Shown here in pieces: positions 43,571 through 51,744 of a DNA stretch of 64,000 bases (position 1 is the first letter of the stretch; every line of letters starts with the position of its first letter). The position numbers were made by a program, and so were the translations under genes. The notes under the pieces are model-generated. The model saw only the letters and a program-made list of their open reading frames with translations, ran no database searches and was not told where the DNA came from. Origin of the DNA: Acidobacteriaceae bacterium (GTDB lineage Bacteria > Acidobacteriota > Terriglobia > Terriglobales > Acidobacteriaceae); NCBI GenBank assembly GCA_003152695.1, contig PMAT01000090.1, forward strand, positions 75,885 through 139,884, written 5' to 3'.

Positions 43571-44860
43571 TTGATACACCCCGTAAACTCATTCTTGTTC
43601 GCCATAGCGGGCGCTGCTCCTGCATGGCACGTGCTGCGGCACCTGTTGTGGTTCACCGCCCTGATCGGATCGCTGACCTCGACCGTCTTCCTTGGTATGG
43701 TCTTGTTTGCGGCAGTCCGTTATGCGATGACTTGCCGAAGCCAATGGCCGCGAGTACTGGGCGTGCCGCTGCGGGAGCTGCCTCCAGTAACGATACTGAA
43801 GCCGCTTCATGGCAGGGAAGCAAGGCTCGTGGAGAACCTGGAGAGCTTCTTCCGGCAGGATTACCCTAACTTCGAAATTGTCTTCGGCGTCCGCAACTAC
43901 GAGGACCACGCGCTCAGAGTGGTCGATAAACTGCGAGCCAAGTATCCGCAGGTGCCGACGCGAACCGTCGTCTCCGGTGAGCCGTCGTGGCCGAACGCCA
44001 AGGTGTACTCCCTAAGCAAAATGATGGCTTCTTGCGCCGGCGAGTTTTTGGTTATCAGCGACAGCGATGTTCTGGCGGGCCCCGACTTCTTGCGCAACGT
44101 GATACCGCCCTTGCTGGATACGAAAGTCGGCCTGGGGACCTGTCTTTACCAGGGCATTCCCGCGCGCGGTTTCTGGTCGCAGCTCGACGCCCTAGGCATG
44201 TCGATCGAGATGCCTTCCGGCGTGCTAGTGGCCAAGATGGTGGACGGCATGAAGTTTGCCTTGGGTGCGGCGATGGCGGTGCGCCGCGCCGCCGTAGAAG
44301 CCATTGGCGGCATTCGCGAGACCGCATATTTCTATTCCGACGACTTCGTGCTCGGCAACCGCATCGCAGCGGCCGGTTATGAAGTTGTGTTGTCGCATTA
44401 CAAAGTGGGACACGTGCTCACCAGGCGCTCGCTGCGGAGGACGCTGGGCGATCAATTACGCTGGATGAAGAGCACGCGCTTCTCCCGCCCGCTGGGACAT
44501 GTCGGCTCGGGTCTCACCTATGCGGTTCCGTTCGGCTTGCTGGCAGCGTTGTTGGGCTTGGGCCAAAGCAATCATTTGCGCGCTGGGCTCGAACTGTTCC
44601 TCATGGCCTGGCTGAATCGCATGTTGCTGGCGCTAGTGGTGGGATGGGCCATCATGCGCGATCGCCGTTCGCTGTCGCTGTGCTGGTTATACCCCCTCCG
44701 CGACCTGTTGGGATTTGGTGTCTGGGTCGCCAGCTTCTTTGGCAAGACATTCTTCTGGCGCGGTGAAACGTACCAGTTTGGCAACGGAGGAAGAATCACG
44801 CCCGAGCAGCGTCCTGTCAGCCTGTCTAGTGACGCACTTCCGCACGGGCACGACCGCTAA
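43571..44860 (+). CDS. hpnI: HpnI-like (ceramide glucosyltransferase family) GT2, copy 1
   Basis: A 429-aa membrane GT2 enzyme. The TTG at 43571 is preferred because a longer frame from 43448 adds 41 residues rich in Gly/Ser/Arg without hydrophobicity. The GT core has VTILKPLHG, ISDSDVLAG (metal-binding DxD-type), YSDDFVLGN and QLRWMKS, the D-D-D-QxxRW layout of ceramide glucosyltransferases; hydrophobic helices flank it. HpnI adds N-acetylglucosamine to bacteriohopanetetrol; no other hopanoid genes are here. It overlaps the opposite-strand paralog by four bases at their 3' ends. Confidence 0.8.
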   Translation: MIHPVNSFLFAIAGAAPAWHVLRHLLWFTALIGSLTSTVFLGMVLFAAVRYAMTCRSQWPRVLGVPLRELPPVTILKPLHGREARLVENLESFFRQDYPNFEIVFGVRNYEDHALRVVDKLRAKYPQVPTRTVVSGEPSWPNAKVYSLSKMMASCAGEFLVISDSDVLAGPDFLRNVIPPLLDTKVGLGTCLYQGIPARGFWSQLDALGMSIEMPSGVLVAKMVDGMKFALGAAMAVRRAAVEAIGGIRETAYFYSDDFVLGNRIAAAGYEVVLSHYKVGHVLTRRSLRRTLGDQLRWMKSTRFSRPLGHVGSGLTYAVPFGLLAALLGLGQSNHLRAGLELFLMAWLNRMLLALVVGWAIMRDRRSLSLCWLYPLRDLLGFGVWVASFFGKTFFWRGETYQFGNGGRITPEQRPVSLSSDALPHGHDR

Positions 44861-46017
44861 GTCCGTTCGAGCTTTCCATGGTGCAGCCTGAAGCGCATCC
44901 CCCGCCATTCCACTTCATCTCCGAAGTAGCTGACCAGCCAGATTGCCAGCGCAACCAGGTCGCGCAGCGGTAGAAGCCATAGATCTCGCAAAACTTGTGG
45001 GTCCGCGAGCACTCCCCGGCCAACCACCACGGCTGATGTCAAGCGGAGAGCGGCAGTAACAGCCAGGGCCAGCCACGTCCACCACGCGCGCGGCGCCGCC
45101 ACCACCGCGAACACAGCCCAAATCAGCCCGAAGCTCACGATCAGTCCAAAATACTGCGCCCCCCGACGGTCTTTGACGTTGCGCGCCCAGCGCAACTGGT
45201 GCGCCCAGAAGTCGCGAAAACTGTAATCGGGCAACGCCGTCTCGACGACGATGTCGGCTAACTGGACTTGATAACCTGCGGCGGCGGCGCGCGCGCCCAG
45301 TTCGTAATCGTCGCCGAGGTAGTCGGCCAGTGGCCCCAAGCCGCCGATTTCCCGCAGTACGGTTTTGCTGGTGGCGATGGTCGCTCCGAATGCGAAACGA
45401 ATGCCACCTTTCATAACGCGGGCCACCAGCACGCTCCCGCTGAAGTCGGTGCTGAGTCCTAGCGCTTCGAGCTTCGAGCCCAGCGTCCGGCCCGCCAGTC
45501 CGCGATAGAGCGCGGTGACCATGCCAACCCCCGGCTGCGCCAAGGGCGCAAGCACGCGCTGAAGATAATCGCGCGGCACCAGGATGTCGCTGTCGTTGAT
45601 GAGGATGTACTCGTACCGCGCCTGGGGTAGCATTTGGGCAAGATTGCTGACTTTGCCATTGAGGCCGAGCGCCTGCGGACAATGCACAACGCGCAACTTT
45701 GCTTGCGGAAATTCGTCACGCAGTTTCTCGACTAGCGCCAGCGCCGGATCGTCAGCGTCGCTCACGCCGAACAACACTTCGTATTCCGGATAATCGAGCG
45801 AACAATGGCTCCGAAAAGCGCTGTACATGTGGGGATCAAGCCCCTTCAGCGACTTCAGGATGCTGATCGGAGGGGTGAAGGGCGTTTCGCTAATCCGAAG
45901 ACGGGAGCACTCACGCCGGAAGCGCCTGGCCGCGACAATGCACATGGCGAAATAAGCCGCGCCAGCCAGGGCCAGCAGCGCGCAGAGCACGGCAACAGCG
46001 GTGAGCGCAGAATGCAT
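44857..46017 (-). CDS. hpnI: HpnI-like (ceramide glucosyltransferase family) GT2, copy 2
   Basis: A 386-aa paralog of the convergent neighbour, with the same layout: N-terminal helix (AVAVLCALLALAGAAYFAMCIV), PISILKSLKGLD, INDSDILVP, YLGDDYELGA and QLRWARN, then two or three C-terminal helices. The motifs are all intact, so both copies should be active glycosyltransferases using a lipid acceptor. Sequence divergence between the copies is considerable, so the acceptors may differ; the second may be a specialised enzyme. Confidence 0.8.
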   Translation of the reverse strand: MHSALTAVAVLCALLALAGAAYFAMCIVAARRFRRECSRLRISETPFTPPISILKSLKGLDPHMYSAFRSHCSLDYPEYEVLFGVSDADDPALALVEKLRDEFPQAKLRVVHCPQALGLNGKVSNLAQMLPQARYEYILINDSDILVPRDYLQRVLAPLAQPGVGMVTALYRGLAGRTLGSKLEALGLSTDFSGSVLVARVMKGGIRFAFGATIATSKTVLREIGGLGPLADYLGDDYELGARAAAAGYQVQLADIVVETALPDYSFRDFWAHQLRWARNVKDRRGAQYFGLIVSFGLIWAVFAVVAAPRAWWTWLALAVTAALRLTSAVVVGRGVLADPQVLRDLWLLPLRDLVALAIWLVSYFGDEVEWRGMRFRLHHGKLERT

Positions 46018-46100
46018 GGAGAGCTTTTCAGATTAGCAGAAGAAGAATGGCCCCGCCGCGACTTGCGAATTGCCATTACGAGCGCCCTGTTTTTCGGGGT

Positions 46101-46133
46101 CCCCAACGAGCACCGGTTTTGTGCTCGCTGGGG
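46101..46133. repeat. Near-perfect 13-bp hairpin
   Basis: CCCCAACGAGCAC pairs with GTGCTCGCTGGGG, 12 of 13 pairs, around a 7-base CGGTTTT loop. With no T-tail it is unlikely to be a classic terminator. It may be a repeat element. Confidence 0.6.
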
Positions 46134-46175
46134 TGATTGCGCGCGAGGAATCTGCGTTTCGGTGGAAAAGGCAAG

Positions 46176-46202
46176 AAGTAGATCCCTCGCTTCGCTCGTG
46201 AT
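46176..46202. repeat. Dispersed TTGTCATC repeat, copy 2 (inverted)
   Basis: Reads GATCCCTCGCTTCGCTCG then TGATGACAA on the plus strand; its complement starts TTGTCATCACGAGCGAAGCG, matching the heads at 29986 and 61773. Shorter than the others. Confidence 0.55.
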
Positions 46203-46358
46203 GACAATTTTTACAACATGTCAATCTATAGATTGTGCGAGCCGCAAAAATCCCCTCCCAACGAAAATCCAACCGATGCACCGCTTGGCGCGTACGTCTG
46301 GAGAAGCCGGTTGCAAATGTTACACGCGGATAGATGGTATCGCCTACAATACGGCAAC

Positions 46359-47255
46359 ATGATTGAAAACTGGTTCGTACCTTTAAGTTTGGGGGCCTGC
46401 GCTCTCCTCGCGGTGGCTATTTTGTGGAAAGTTCCCCAGTGGCAAGTCGGGCGCGTCAAAGACCTCGCGCCCAAGGAACGATTCGACCGCGTAAACGAGG
46501 CACGCAAAACTCTAGCGACGATACTTGGTGGGATCGTGTTGCTCGTGGGCGGCTTCTTCACCTACCAGAACCTTAATCTCGCACGAGAAGGTCAGATTAC
46601 CGACAGGTTTTCCAAGGCTATTGAGCAACTCGGAGCTGTTGACACAAGCGGGAAGAAGAAGCTGGAAGTCCGTTTAGGTGGAATCTATGCGCTAGAGCGC
46701 ATTGCTAATGAGTCCGAAAGAGACCACTGGCCGATCATGGAAGTGTTGTGCACCTACGTCCGGGAGAATGCTCCGCGCAAACCGCAGGAATCGGCTCGGG
46801 AGAATCAAGCATCGGCCCCAGCAACCCGGCCTCCCGCCGATATTCAGGCCATTCTCACGGTTCTTGGCAGAAGGAATACAAAATACGACTCGAAAGAGCA
46901 GATTTTTGTTCTCTCGCAGACAGATCTTCGGTATGTAAGGTTCTTCGAGCTAAACCTCCGCTGGGCGTTCTTTTACTATGCGGACCTCCACGGGGCGAGC
47001 TTTTACGAGACGGACCTCCACCGTGCGAACTTTGAAAAAGCGGACCTCAGCGAGGCGGACTTCAGAGACGCAGACCTCAGCGACGCAGACCTCAGCGACG
47101 CGGACCTCAGCGAGGCGGACCTCAGAGGCGCGGATCTCAGAGACGCGGACCTCAGAGATGCTCGCGACCTCACTCAAGAACAAATCGATGCAGCAAAGGG
47201 AGATAGCAGAACGAAGTTACCGAAGAACCTGCACATGCCCGAGAGCTGGAAGTAA
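46359..47255 (+). CDS. Membrane-anchored pentapeptide-repeat protein
   Basis: A 298-aa protein. The ATG at 46359 begins MIENWFVP and leads directly into the first of two helices (about residues 5-22 and 55-70). Next is a conserved segment with TDRFSKAIEQLG and VRLGGIYALERIA, then about 23 pentapeptide repeats of A(D/N)LXX type, such as ADLSDADLSEADL. These form a right-handed square beta helix. In relatives the role is unknown. The last nine or so repeats are nearly identical at DNA level as 15-base units, indicating recent expansion. Confidence 0.85.
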   Translation: MIENWFVPLSLGACALLAVAILWKVPQWQVGRVKDLAPKERFDRVNEARKTLATILGGIVLLVGGFFTYQNLNLAREGQITDRFSKAIEQLGAVDTSGKKKLEVRLGGIYALERIANESERDHWPIMEVLCTYVRENAPRKPQESARENQASAPATRPPADIQAILTVLGRRNTKYDSKEQIFVLSQTDLRYVRFFELNLRWAFFYYADLHGASFYETDLHRANFEKADLSEADFRDADLSDADLSDADLSEADLRGADLRDADLRDARDLTQEQIDAAKGDSRTKLPKNLHMPESWK

Positions 47256-47376
47256 GAGCCGGGTACCGCTGCGCACAGGAATCATGGTCGGCGACGGGTG
47301 CGAATCCCTTGGGCATCCAGCAAGCGCGGTATGATGTACAAGGGCTGCTGGAAACGCCCCTTCCACGAGACATCCG

Positions 47377-48198
47377 ATGATCAACGGTAAACGGGTCGCG
47401 GTCGTCATGCCGGCCTACAACGCGGAGAGCACCCTGGAAGCGACGGTCCGCGAGATCCCTGACCTGGTGGACATCCGCATCCTGGTGGACGACTACAGCA
47501 AAGACCAAACCGTCGCAGTGGCCCGGCGGTTGGGGCTGACGGTGTTTGAACACGACCGCAACCTTGGCTATGGCGGGAACCAGCAGACCTGTTACCGCGA
47601 AGCTCTGGCCGCAGGCGCCGACGTCGTGGTGATGGTGCATCCGGATTATCAGTACACCCCGCTGCTCACCACTGCCTTGGCGAGCATGGTGGCCTACGAC
47701 GTGTATGACGTGGTGCTGGGTTCGCGAATCATTGGCGGCCAGGCGCTGCACGGTGGCATGCCGCTTTACAAGTACATCTCCAACCGCTTTCTGACGGCCT
47801 TCGAGAACCTGTTTCTGCGGGTAAAGCTTTCCGAGTATCACACCGGCTATCGCGCCTTCAGCCGCAAAGTTTTGACCGAGCTGCCGCTGCTGGAAAATTC
47901 TCCGGACTTCGTGTTCGACAACCAGATGCTGGCGCAATGTGTGCACTTCGGATTTCGCATTGGCGAGGTCTCCTGCCCGACCAAGTATTTTGAAGAGGCG
48001 TCTTCCATCAATTTTCGCCGCAGCGTGACCTACGGCCTGGGCGTGCTGGGTACGACTATGCAGTTTGCCCTTCACCATTGGGGACTGGTCCGCCTGCCTA
48101 GGTTTAGTCCGGAAGGTAGAAGGCTGGCGAGCGCAGACGGGGCGTTCCCCGAGCCGCCCGCGAGCGAAGAGGAACTGCGCGCCGCCCAACGGAATTAG
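47377..48198 (+). CDS. DPM1-like family 2 glycosyltransferase
   Basis: A 273-aa GT-A enzyme. It begins [15 protein letters not shown], has the nucleotide-sugar site [21 protein letters not shown], and GSRIIGG followed by [11 protein letters not shown]. The pattern fits polyprenol-phosphate sugar synthases related to dolichol-phosphate mannose synthase, which would supply the GT39 enzyme upstream; that link is inferred. No membrane anchor is obvious. Confidence 0.87.
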   Translation: MINGKRVAVVMPAYNAESTLEATVREIPDLVDIRILVDDYSKDQTVAVARRLGLTVFEHDRNLGYGGNQQTCYREALAAGADVVVMVHPDYQYTPLLTTALASMVAYDVYDVVLGSRIIGGQALHGGMPLYKYISNRFLTAFENLFLRVKLSEYHTGYRAFSRKVLTELPLLENSPDFVFDNQMLAQCVHFGFRIGEVSCPTKYFEEASSINFRRSVTYGLGVLGTTMQFALHHWGLVRLPRFSPEGRRLASADGAFPEPPASEEELRAAQRN

Positions 48199-48356
48199 TG
48201 ACTTGGCAGTGCGGTCGCACACCCTGGCGCTACCAGCCAACACGATTCCAGCATTAAACTGTCTCTACTGAAACAAGTTAGCGGGATTTTGCGTATCTAG
48301 GGATGTATCCGTGTTGGCGGGAAACGTGAAAACACCCAAACTCAGCGGTTCGGTGC

Positions 48357-49619
48357 ATGGACTCTTCCATTTCTAAGCGCACGCTTCGTCACGGCAGCTT
48401 CTTCCGCGAGCCGACGCTGATCGCGCTGCAAACCATGCGGGCGCACAAACTGCGCTCATTTCTCATGTTACTGGGCATTATTCTGTCAGTCTCCACGCTC
48501 ATTCTGGTGGTCGCTCTTATCAGCGGGATGAACGGCTATTTCGCCAGCCGGGTCGCCAACCTGGGGTCGAACGTCTTTCTGATCCACAAGTTTCCCATCA
48601 TCAGCGATTCCAAAGAACTGCTGAAGGCGACTCGCCGCAATCGCGATATCACGTGGGAAGACTATGTGGCGCTGCACGACAATCTCAAGCTCGCGCAAGC
48701 CGTTGGCGTGGAGGTGCGGCGTACCGCGAAAGTCCGTGCGGAGCGGCAAAACCTGGAGGATGTCGATATCCGGGGCGTGACCGCCAACATTGGGGACATG
48801 GATGTGGAAGAGGTCGCCACAGGACGCTACATTACCGACAGCGACAACCAGCATCGCGCTATGGTTTGCATGATCGGCGCTGATGTGGCCGACAAGCTCT
48901 TTGCCAATACCGACCCTATAGGTAAAACCATCGCCGTCGATGGAGAAGAGTTCCAGGTGGTCGGGATCGCCAAGAAAATCGGCAACACCTTCGGACAATC
49001 GCAAGACACCTTCGTCTATATACCCATCGAGACCTGGCTGAAGATGTACGGGCGCAACAATACGTTGAGCGTCAACGTTCAGGCCCGTGGGCCGGAGTGG
49101 ATGGCACGCACCAAGGAAGAAGCCCGGGTGTTGATGCGCGCCCGCCGCCATCTGGCGCCCAACGACGAAGACAATTTCGGCATCCTCGCCAGCGACAGCT
49201 TGATGGGCCTGTGGCAGAACCTCACCGGCACGCTGGCCTCCGGCATGGTGGGGCTGGTCTCAATTTTCCTGGTGATCGGCGGAGTCGTGATCATGAACGT
49301 AATGCTGGCGTCGGTCACCGAACGGACCCGGGAGATTGGCATACGCAAGTCGCTGGGGGCGAAGAAGCGCGACATTCTGATGCAGTTTCTGGTCGAGTCC
49401 ACGGTAATGGCGATGGTCGGCGGAGCCATGGGCGTGCTGATCGCCTGGATTCTGTCGGTCATTGTGCGCAGCACAACTCCAGTGCCGATGGCGGTTCCGA
49501 TCTCTGCGGTGATCCTGGCGATCGCGATCTCGTCAGCGGTGGGAATATTTTTTGGCGTCTATCCCGCGCGCAAGGCGGCGCGGCTGGACCCGATCGAGGC
49601 GTTACGGTACGAGAATTAG
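48357..49619 (+). CDS. MacB-like ABC transporter permease, copy 1
   Basis: A 420-aa membrane protein with FtsX/MacB layout: one N-terminal helix (about residues 40-60), a large periplasmic MacB_PCD domain (60-280), and three C-terminal helices containing ERTREIGIRKSLGAKKRDI and YPARKAARLDPIEALRYEN, the standard end. There is no ATPase domain and none is encoded beside it. Such permeases export peptides or act mechanically across the envelope. Its stop codon is the first TAG of a heptamer array. Confidence 0.9.
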   Translation: MDSSISKRTLRHGSFFREPTLIALQTMRAHKLRSFLMLLGIILSVSTLILVVALISGMNGYFASRVANLGSNVFLIHKFPIISDSKELLKATRRNRDITWEDYVALHDNLKLAQAVGVEVRRTAKVRAERQNLEDVDIRGVTANIGDMDVEEVATGRYITDSDNQHRAMVCMIGADVADKLFANTDPIGKTIAVDGEEFQVVGIAKKIGNTFGQSQDTFVYIPIETWLKMYGRNNTLSVNVQARGPEWMARTKEEARVLMRARRHLAPNDEDNFGILASDSLMGLWQNLTGTLASGMVGLVSIFLVIGGVVIMNVMLASVTERTREIGIRKSLGAKKRDILMQFLVESTVMAMVGGAMGVLIAWILSVIVRSTTPVPMAVPISAVILAIAISSAVGIFFGVYPARKAARLDPIEALRYEN

Positions 49620-49651
49620 TGGATAGTGGATAGTGGCTAGTGGATAGTAAG
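49617..49651. repeat. Tandem heptamer array (TAGTGGA type)
   Basis: Five 7-base units: TAGTGGA, TAGTGGA, TAGTGGC, TAGTGGA, TAGTAAG. The first TAG is the stop of the upstream permease gene. Confidence 0.9.
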
Positions 49652-49732
49652 GGACAATCCGACGAGCGCGTTTATTCACCATTAGGCTGACACTGCGAGG
49701 GGATGAGGCACTTCAGAGCGAATGCCGGTAAA

Positions 49733-49762
49733 CTAACCACATCCACTAACCACTAGCCACTG
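49733..49762. repeat. Tandem heptamer array (CTAACCA type)
   Basis: CTAACCA, CATCCA (one base short), CTAACCA, CTAGCCA, CTG. It is the inverted counterpart of the 49617 array, so the transcript between the permease genes can fold into a long imperfect stem. Confidence 0.85.
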
Positions 49763-49769
49763 ATTTCTT

Positions 49770-51035
49770 ATGCTGCACTTTGGCGAAAACTCGCGGATGG
49801 CATTGCAGACGGTGCGCGAGCACAAGACGCGCTCCTTCCTGACCGTGCTGGGCGTGGTGATTGGCGTCGCCGCCATGATCTTCGTTGCTTCCATTCTGGT
49901 GGGCGTTAGCCGCGACGTGGAAGGCTATCTCGATGATTACGGCACCAACACGCTGTTCATCTTCCGCTGGGACATGGGCATTTCCTTCGGCCGCATGAAC
50001 GCGGAACAGCGCATGCGCAAGCCCCTGACTCTGGAAGACGCCAAGGCCATCCAGGAGGAGTGCCCGCACGTCAAGTACGTGACCGCGGAACTGTTTCCCC
50101 GCTTTAATCCCGATCAGCGGGGAGGGCCGGGAGCTTTCCAAGTCGCGCGCTACGGCTCGAAGGAAATCTCCAACCTCGATTACAGCGGCGCCACCAGTTC
50201 CTACCCTGATGTGTACAACGCGCACGTGGTGCAAGGCCGCTTCTTTACTGAGTTTGAAGACTCCCACAGCATGGATGTCGCGGTCATCGGCGACGAAATC
50301 GACAAGAACTTTTTCCCGGCGCACGACGGCCTCGGCAAAACCATTCTGGTGGACGGCGTCGCCTATCAGGTGATTGGCGTTCTGGAAAAGCGTAAAGGCC
50401 AGCTCTTCAAGGATGAGACCGCCGACCGCGTGGTCAAAGTTCCGTACAACGCCTATCACAAACATTTCCCTGCAGCCGACGAGCACTTTCTGGGAGCCGA
50501 GGCCTATCCTGGCTTCAAGGATGCGGCCGAAGATGAGGTCCGTGGCCTGTTGCGCCGCCGGCGCAATGTACCCTTCGATAAGCCTGACAACTTTGGCCTG
50601 AGCAGCGCCGAGGCCATCGCCGATAACTTTCGCCAGATCATGAGTACGGTGGCGCTGATGGCCATCGTCATCAGCTCGATTGGCCTGCTGGTGGGCGGGG
50701 TCGGCGTGATGAATATCATGCTGATGTCAGTCACCGAACGCACCCATGAGATCGGAATACGCAAGGCGATCGGCGCGCGGCGGGGCGATGTAATCCGTCA
50801 GTTCCTGACCGAAGCCGTGGTGCTGACCGGACTGGGCGGGCTTCTGGGGGTCTTGCTGGGAGTGGCTGCGGCTGCCTCCCTGCCGCTGATCTTCCCTTCG
50901 ATGCCCACCTCGGTCCCCCTCTGGGCGGTAGTTGCTGCGGTTTTGATGGCGATGAGCGTCGGCCTGTTTTTCGGAATCTATCCTGCGGCGAAAGCCTCGC
51001 AGCTCGATCCCGTCGAGGCCTTGCGCTACGAGTAG
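49770..51035 (+). CDS. MacB-like ABC transporter permease, copy 2
   Basis: A 421-aa paralog of the preceding gene with the same topology: a short cytoplasmic start, a membrane helix near 25-48, a periplasmic MacB_PCD domain and three C-terminal helices with ERTHEIGIRKAIGARRGDV and YPAAKASQLDPVEALRYE. No ATPase or membrane fusion protein is adjacent. Two such permeases together suggest a heteromeric transporter with an ATPase encoded elsewhere, or lineage-specific duplication. Confidence 0.9.
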   Translation: MLHFGENSRMALQTVREHKTRSFLTVLGVVIGVAAMIFVASILVGVSRDVEGYLDDYGTNTLFIFRWDMGISFGRMNAEQRMRKPLTLEDAKAIQEECPHVKYVTAELFPRFNPDQRGGPGAFQVARYGSKEISNLDYSGATSSYPDVYNAHVVQGRFFTEFEDSHSMDVAVIGDEIDKNFFPAHDGLGKTILVDGVAYQVIGVLEKRKGQLFKDETADRVVKVPYNAYHKHFPAADEHFLGAEAYPGFKDAAEDEVRGLLRRRRNVPFDKPDNFGLSSAEAIADNFRQIMSTVALMAIVISSIGLLVGGVGVMNIMLMSVTERTHEIGIRKAIGARRGDVIRQFLTEAVVLTGLGGLLGVLLGVAAAASLPLIFPSMPTSVPLWAVVAAVLMAMSVGLFFGIYPAAKASQLDPVEALRYE

Positions 51036-51149
51036 GTATCAATGGAGTTGAAACGTCACGTCATCGCTAAGCGAACATACCCACATGCTCATGTGATCTA
51101 ATACCTCTTCCGCAACGGTAGGTGGCTTACAGGATTCGGAAGGAGCGCT

Positions 51150-51728
51150 ATGAAGTCATCGACCGCTGGTCACGCTAGGTCGCGGCTCGCTCAATTGTTC
51201 TTGTTGATCTGCATTCTGAGCCTCGGCGTGCAGGCCCAGAAAATCAAAGTCGAATACGACAAGAACCTCGATTTTTCCAAATTCAAAACCTTCGCCTGGG
51301 GCCACCATGACGCGGTATCCCGTCCCGCGCTGGCCTTGGTCATCGCCAGCGCTATCGACGAGGAGCTGACCAAACGAGGACTGCGCAGAGTCGAGAGCAA
51401 TCCCGACGTTTTCATTCAGATGTATGGTTCCGTTGATTCGGACATGAGCGTCAGTTACTCCAATCCGCTGTATAGCGGCATGGGCGGCATTCCCTCGTTC
51501 GACTCGGGTTTCGTGATGTGGGGCTCCATGCCGGGAGGAACAACTGCGGTCACCGTCCGCAAAGGCCAGCTTGTGGTGGACGTGATCGATGCCAGCCAGA
51601 AAAAGCTGGCGTGGCGCGGCATGGCGACCGACAAGCTCAGCGACAAGCCAGAGAAACTGCTGCAACAGGTCAATACCGCTGTCGAAAAAATGTTTCAGCG
51701 TTATCCGGCGGCAAAACCGGGCCAGTAG
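51150..51728 (+). CDS. DUF4136-type exported protein
   Basis: A 192-aa protein with a signal peptide (LFLLICILSLGVQA) and the DUF4136 pattern: VEYDKNLDFSKFKTFAW at the start, AIDEELTKRGLRRV, then the end VDVIDASQKKLAWRGMATD. Members sit in the periplasm or as lipoproteins; no lipobox Cys is seen here. Function is unknown. A GGAAGGAG site lies close before the ATG. It converges on typA with 16 bases between. Confidence 0.85.
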   Translation: MKSSTAGHARSRLAQLFLLICILSLGVQAQKIKVEYDKNLDFSKFKTFAWGHHDAVSRPALALVIASAIDEELTKRGLRRVESNPDVFIQMYGSVDSDMSVSYSNPLYSGMGGIPSFDSGFVMWGSMPGGTTAVTVRKGQLVVDVIDASQKKLAWRGMATDKLSDKPEKLLQQVNTAVEKMFQRYPAAKPGQ

Positions 51729-51744
51729 CGTTTTGCGGATGTCG

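Larger units (their letters stand above)
46018..46358. other. Divergent intergenic region with two dispersed repeats
   Basis: About 340 bases between the minus-strand HpnI-like gene and the pentapeptide-repeat gene. It holds a 13-bp hairpin (46101-46133) and a copy of the TTGTCATC repeat (46176-46202). No gene is supported; an open frame leading into the pentapeptide gene has no ribosome site. Confidence 0.55.
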
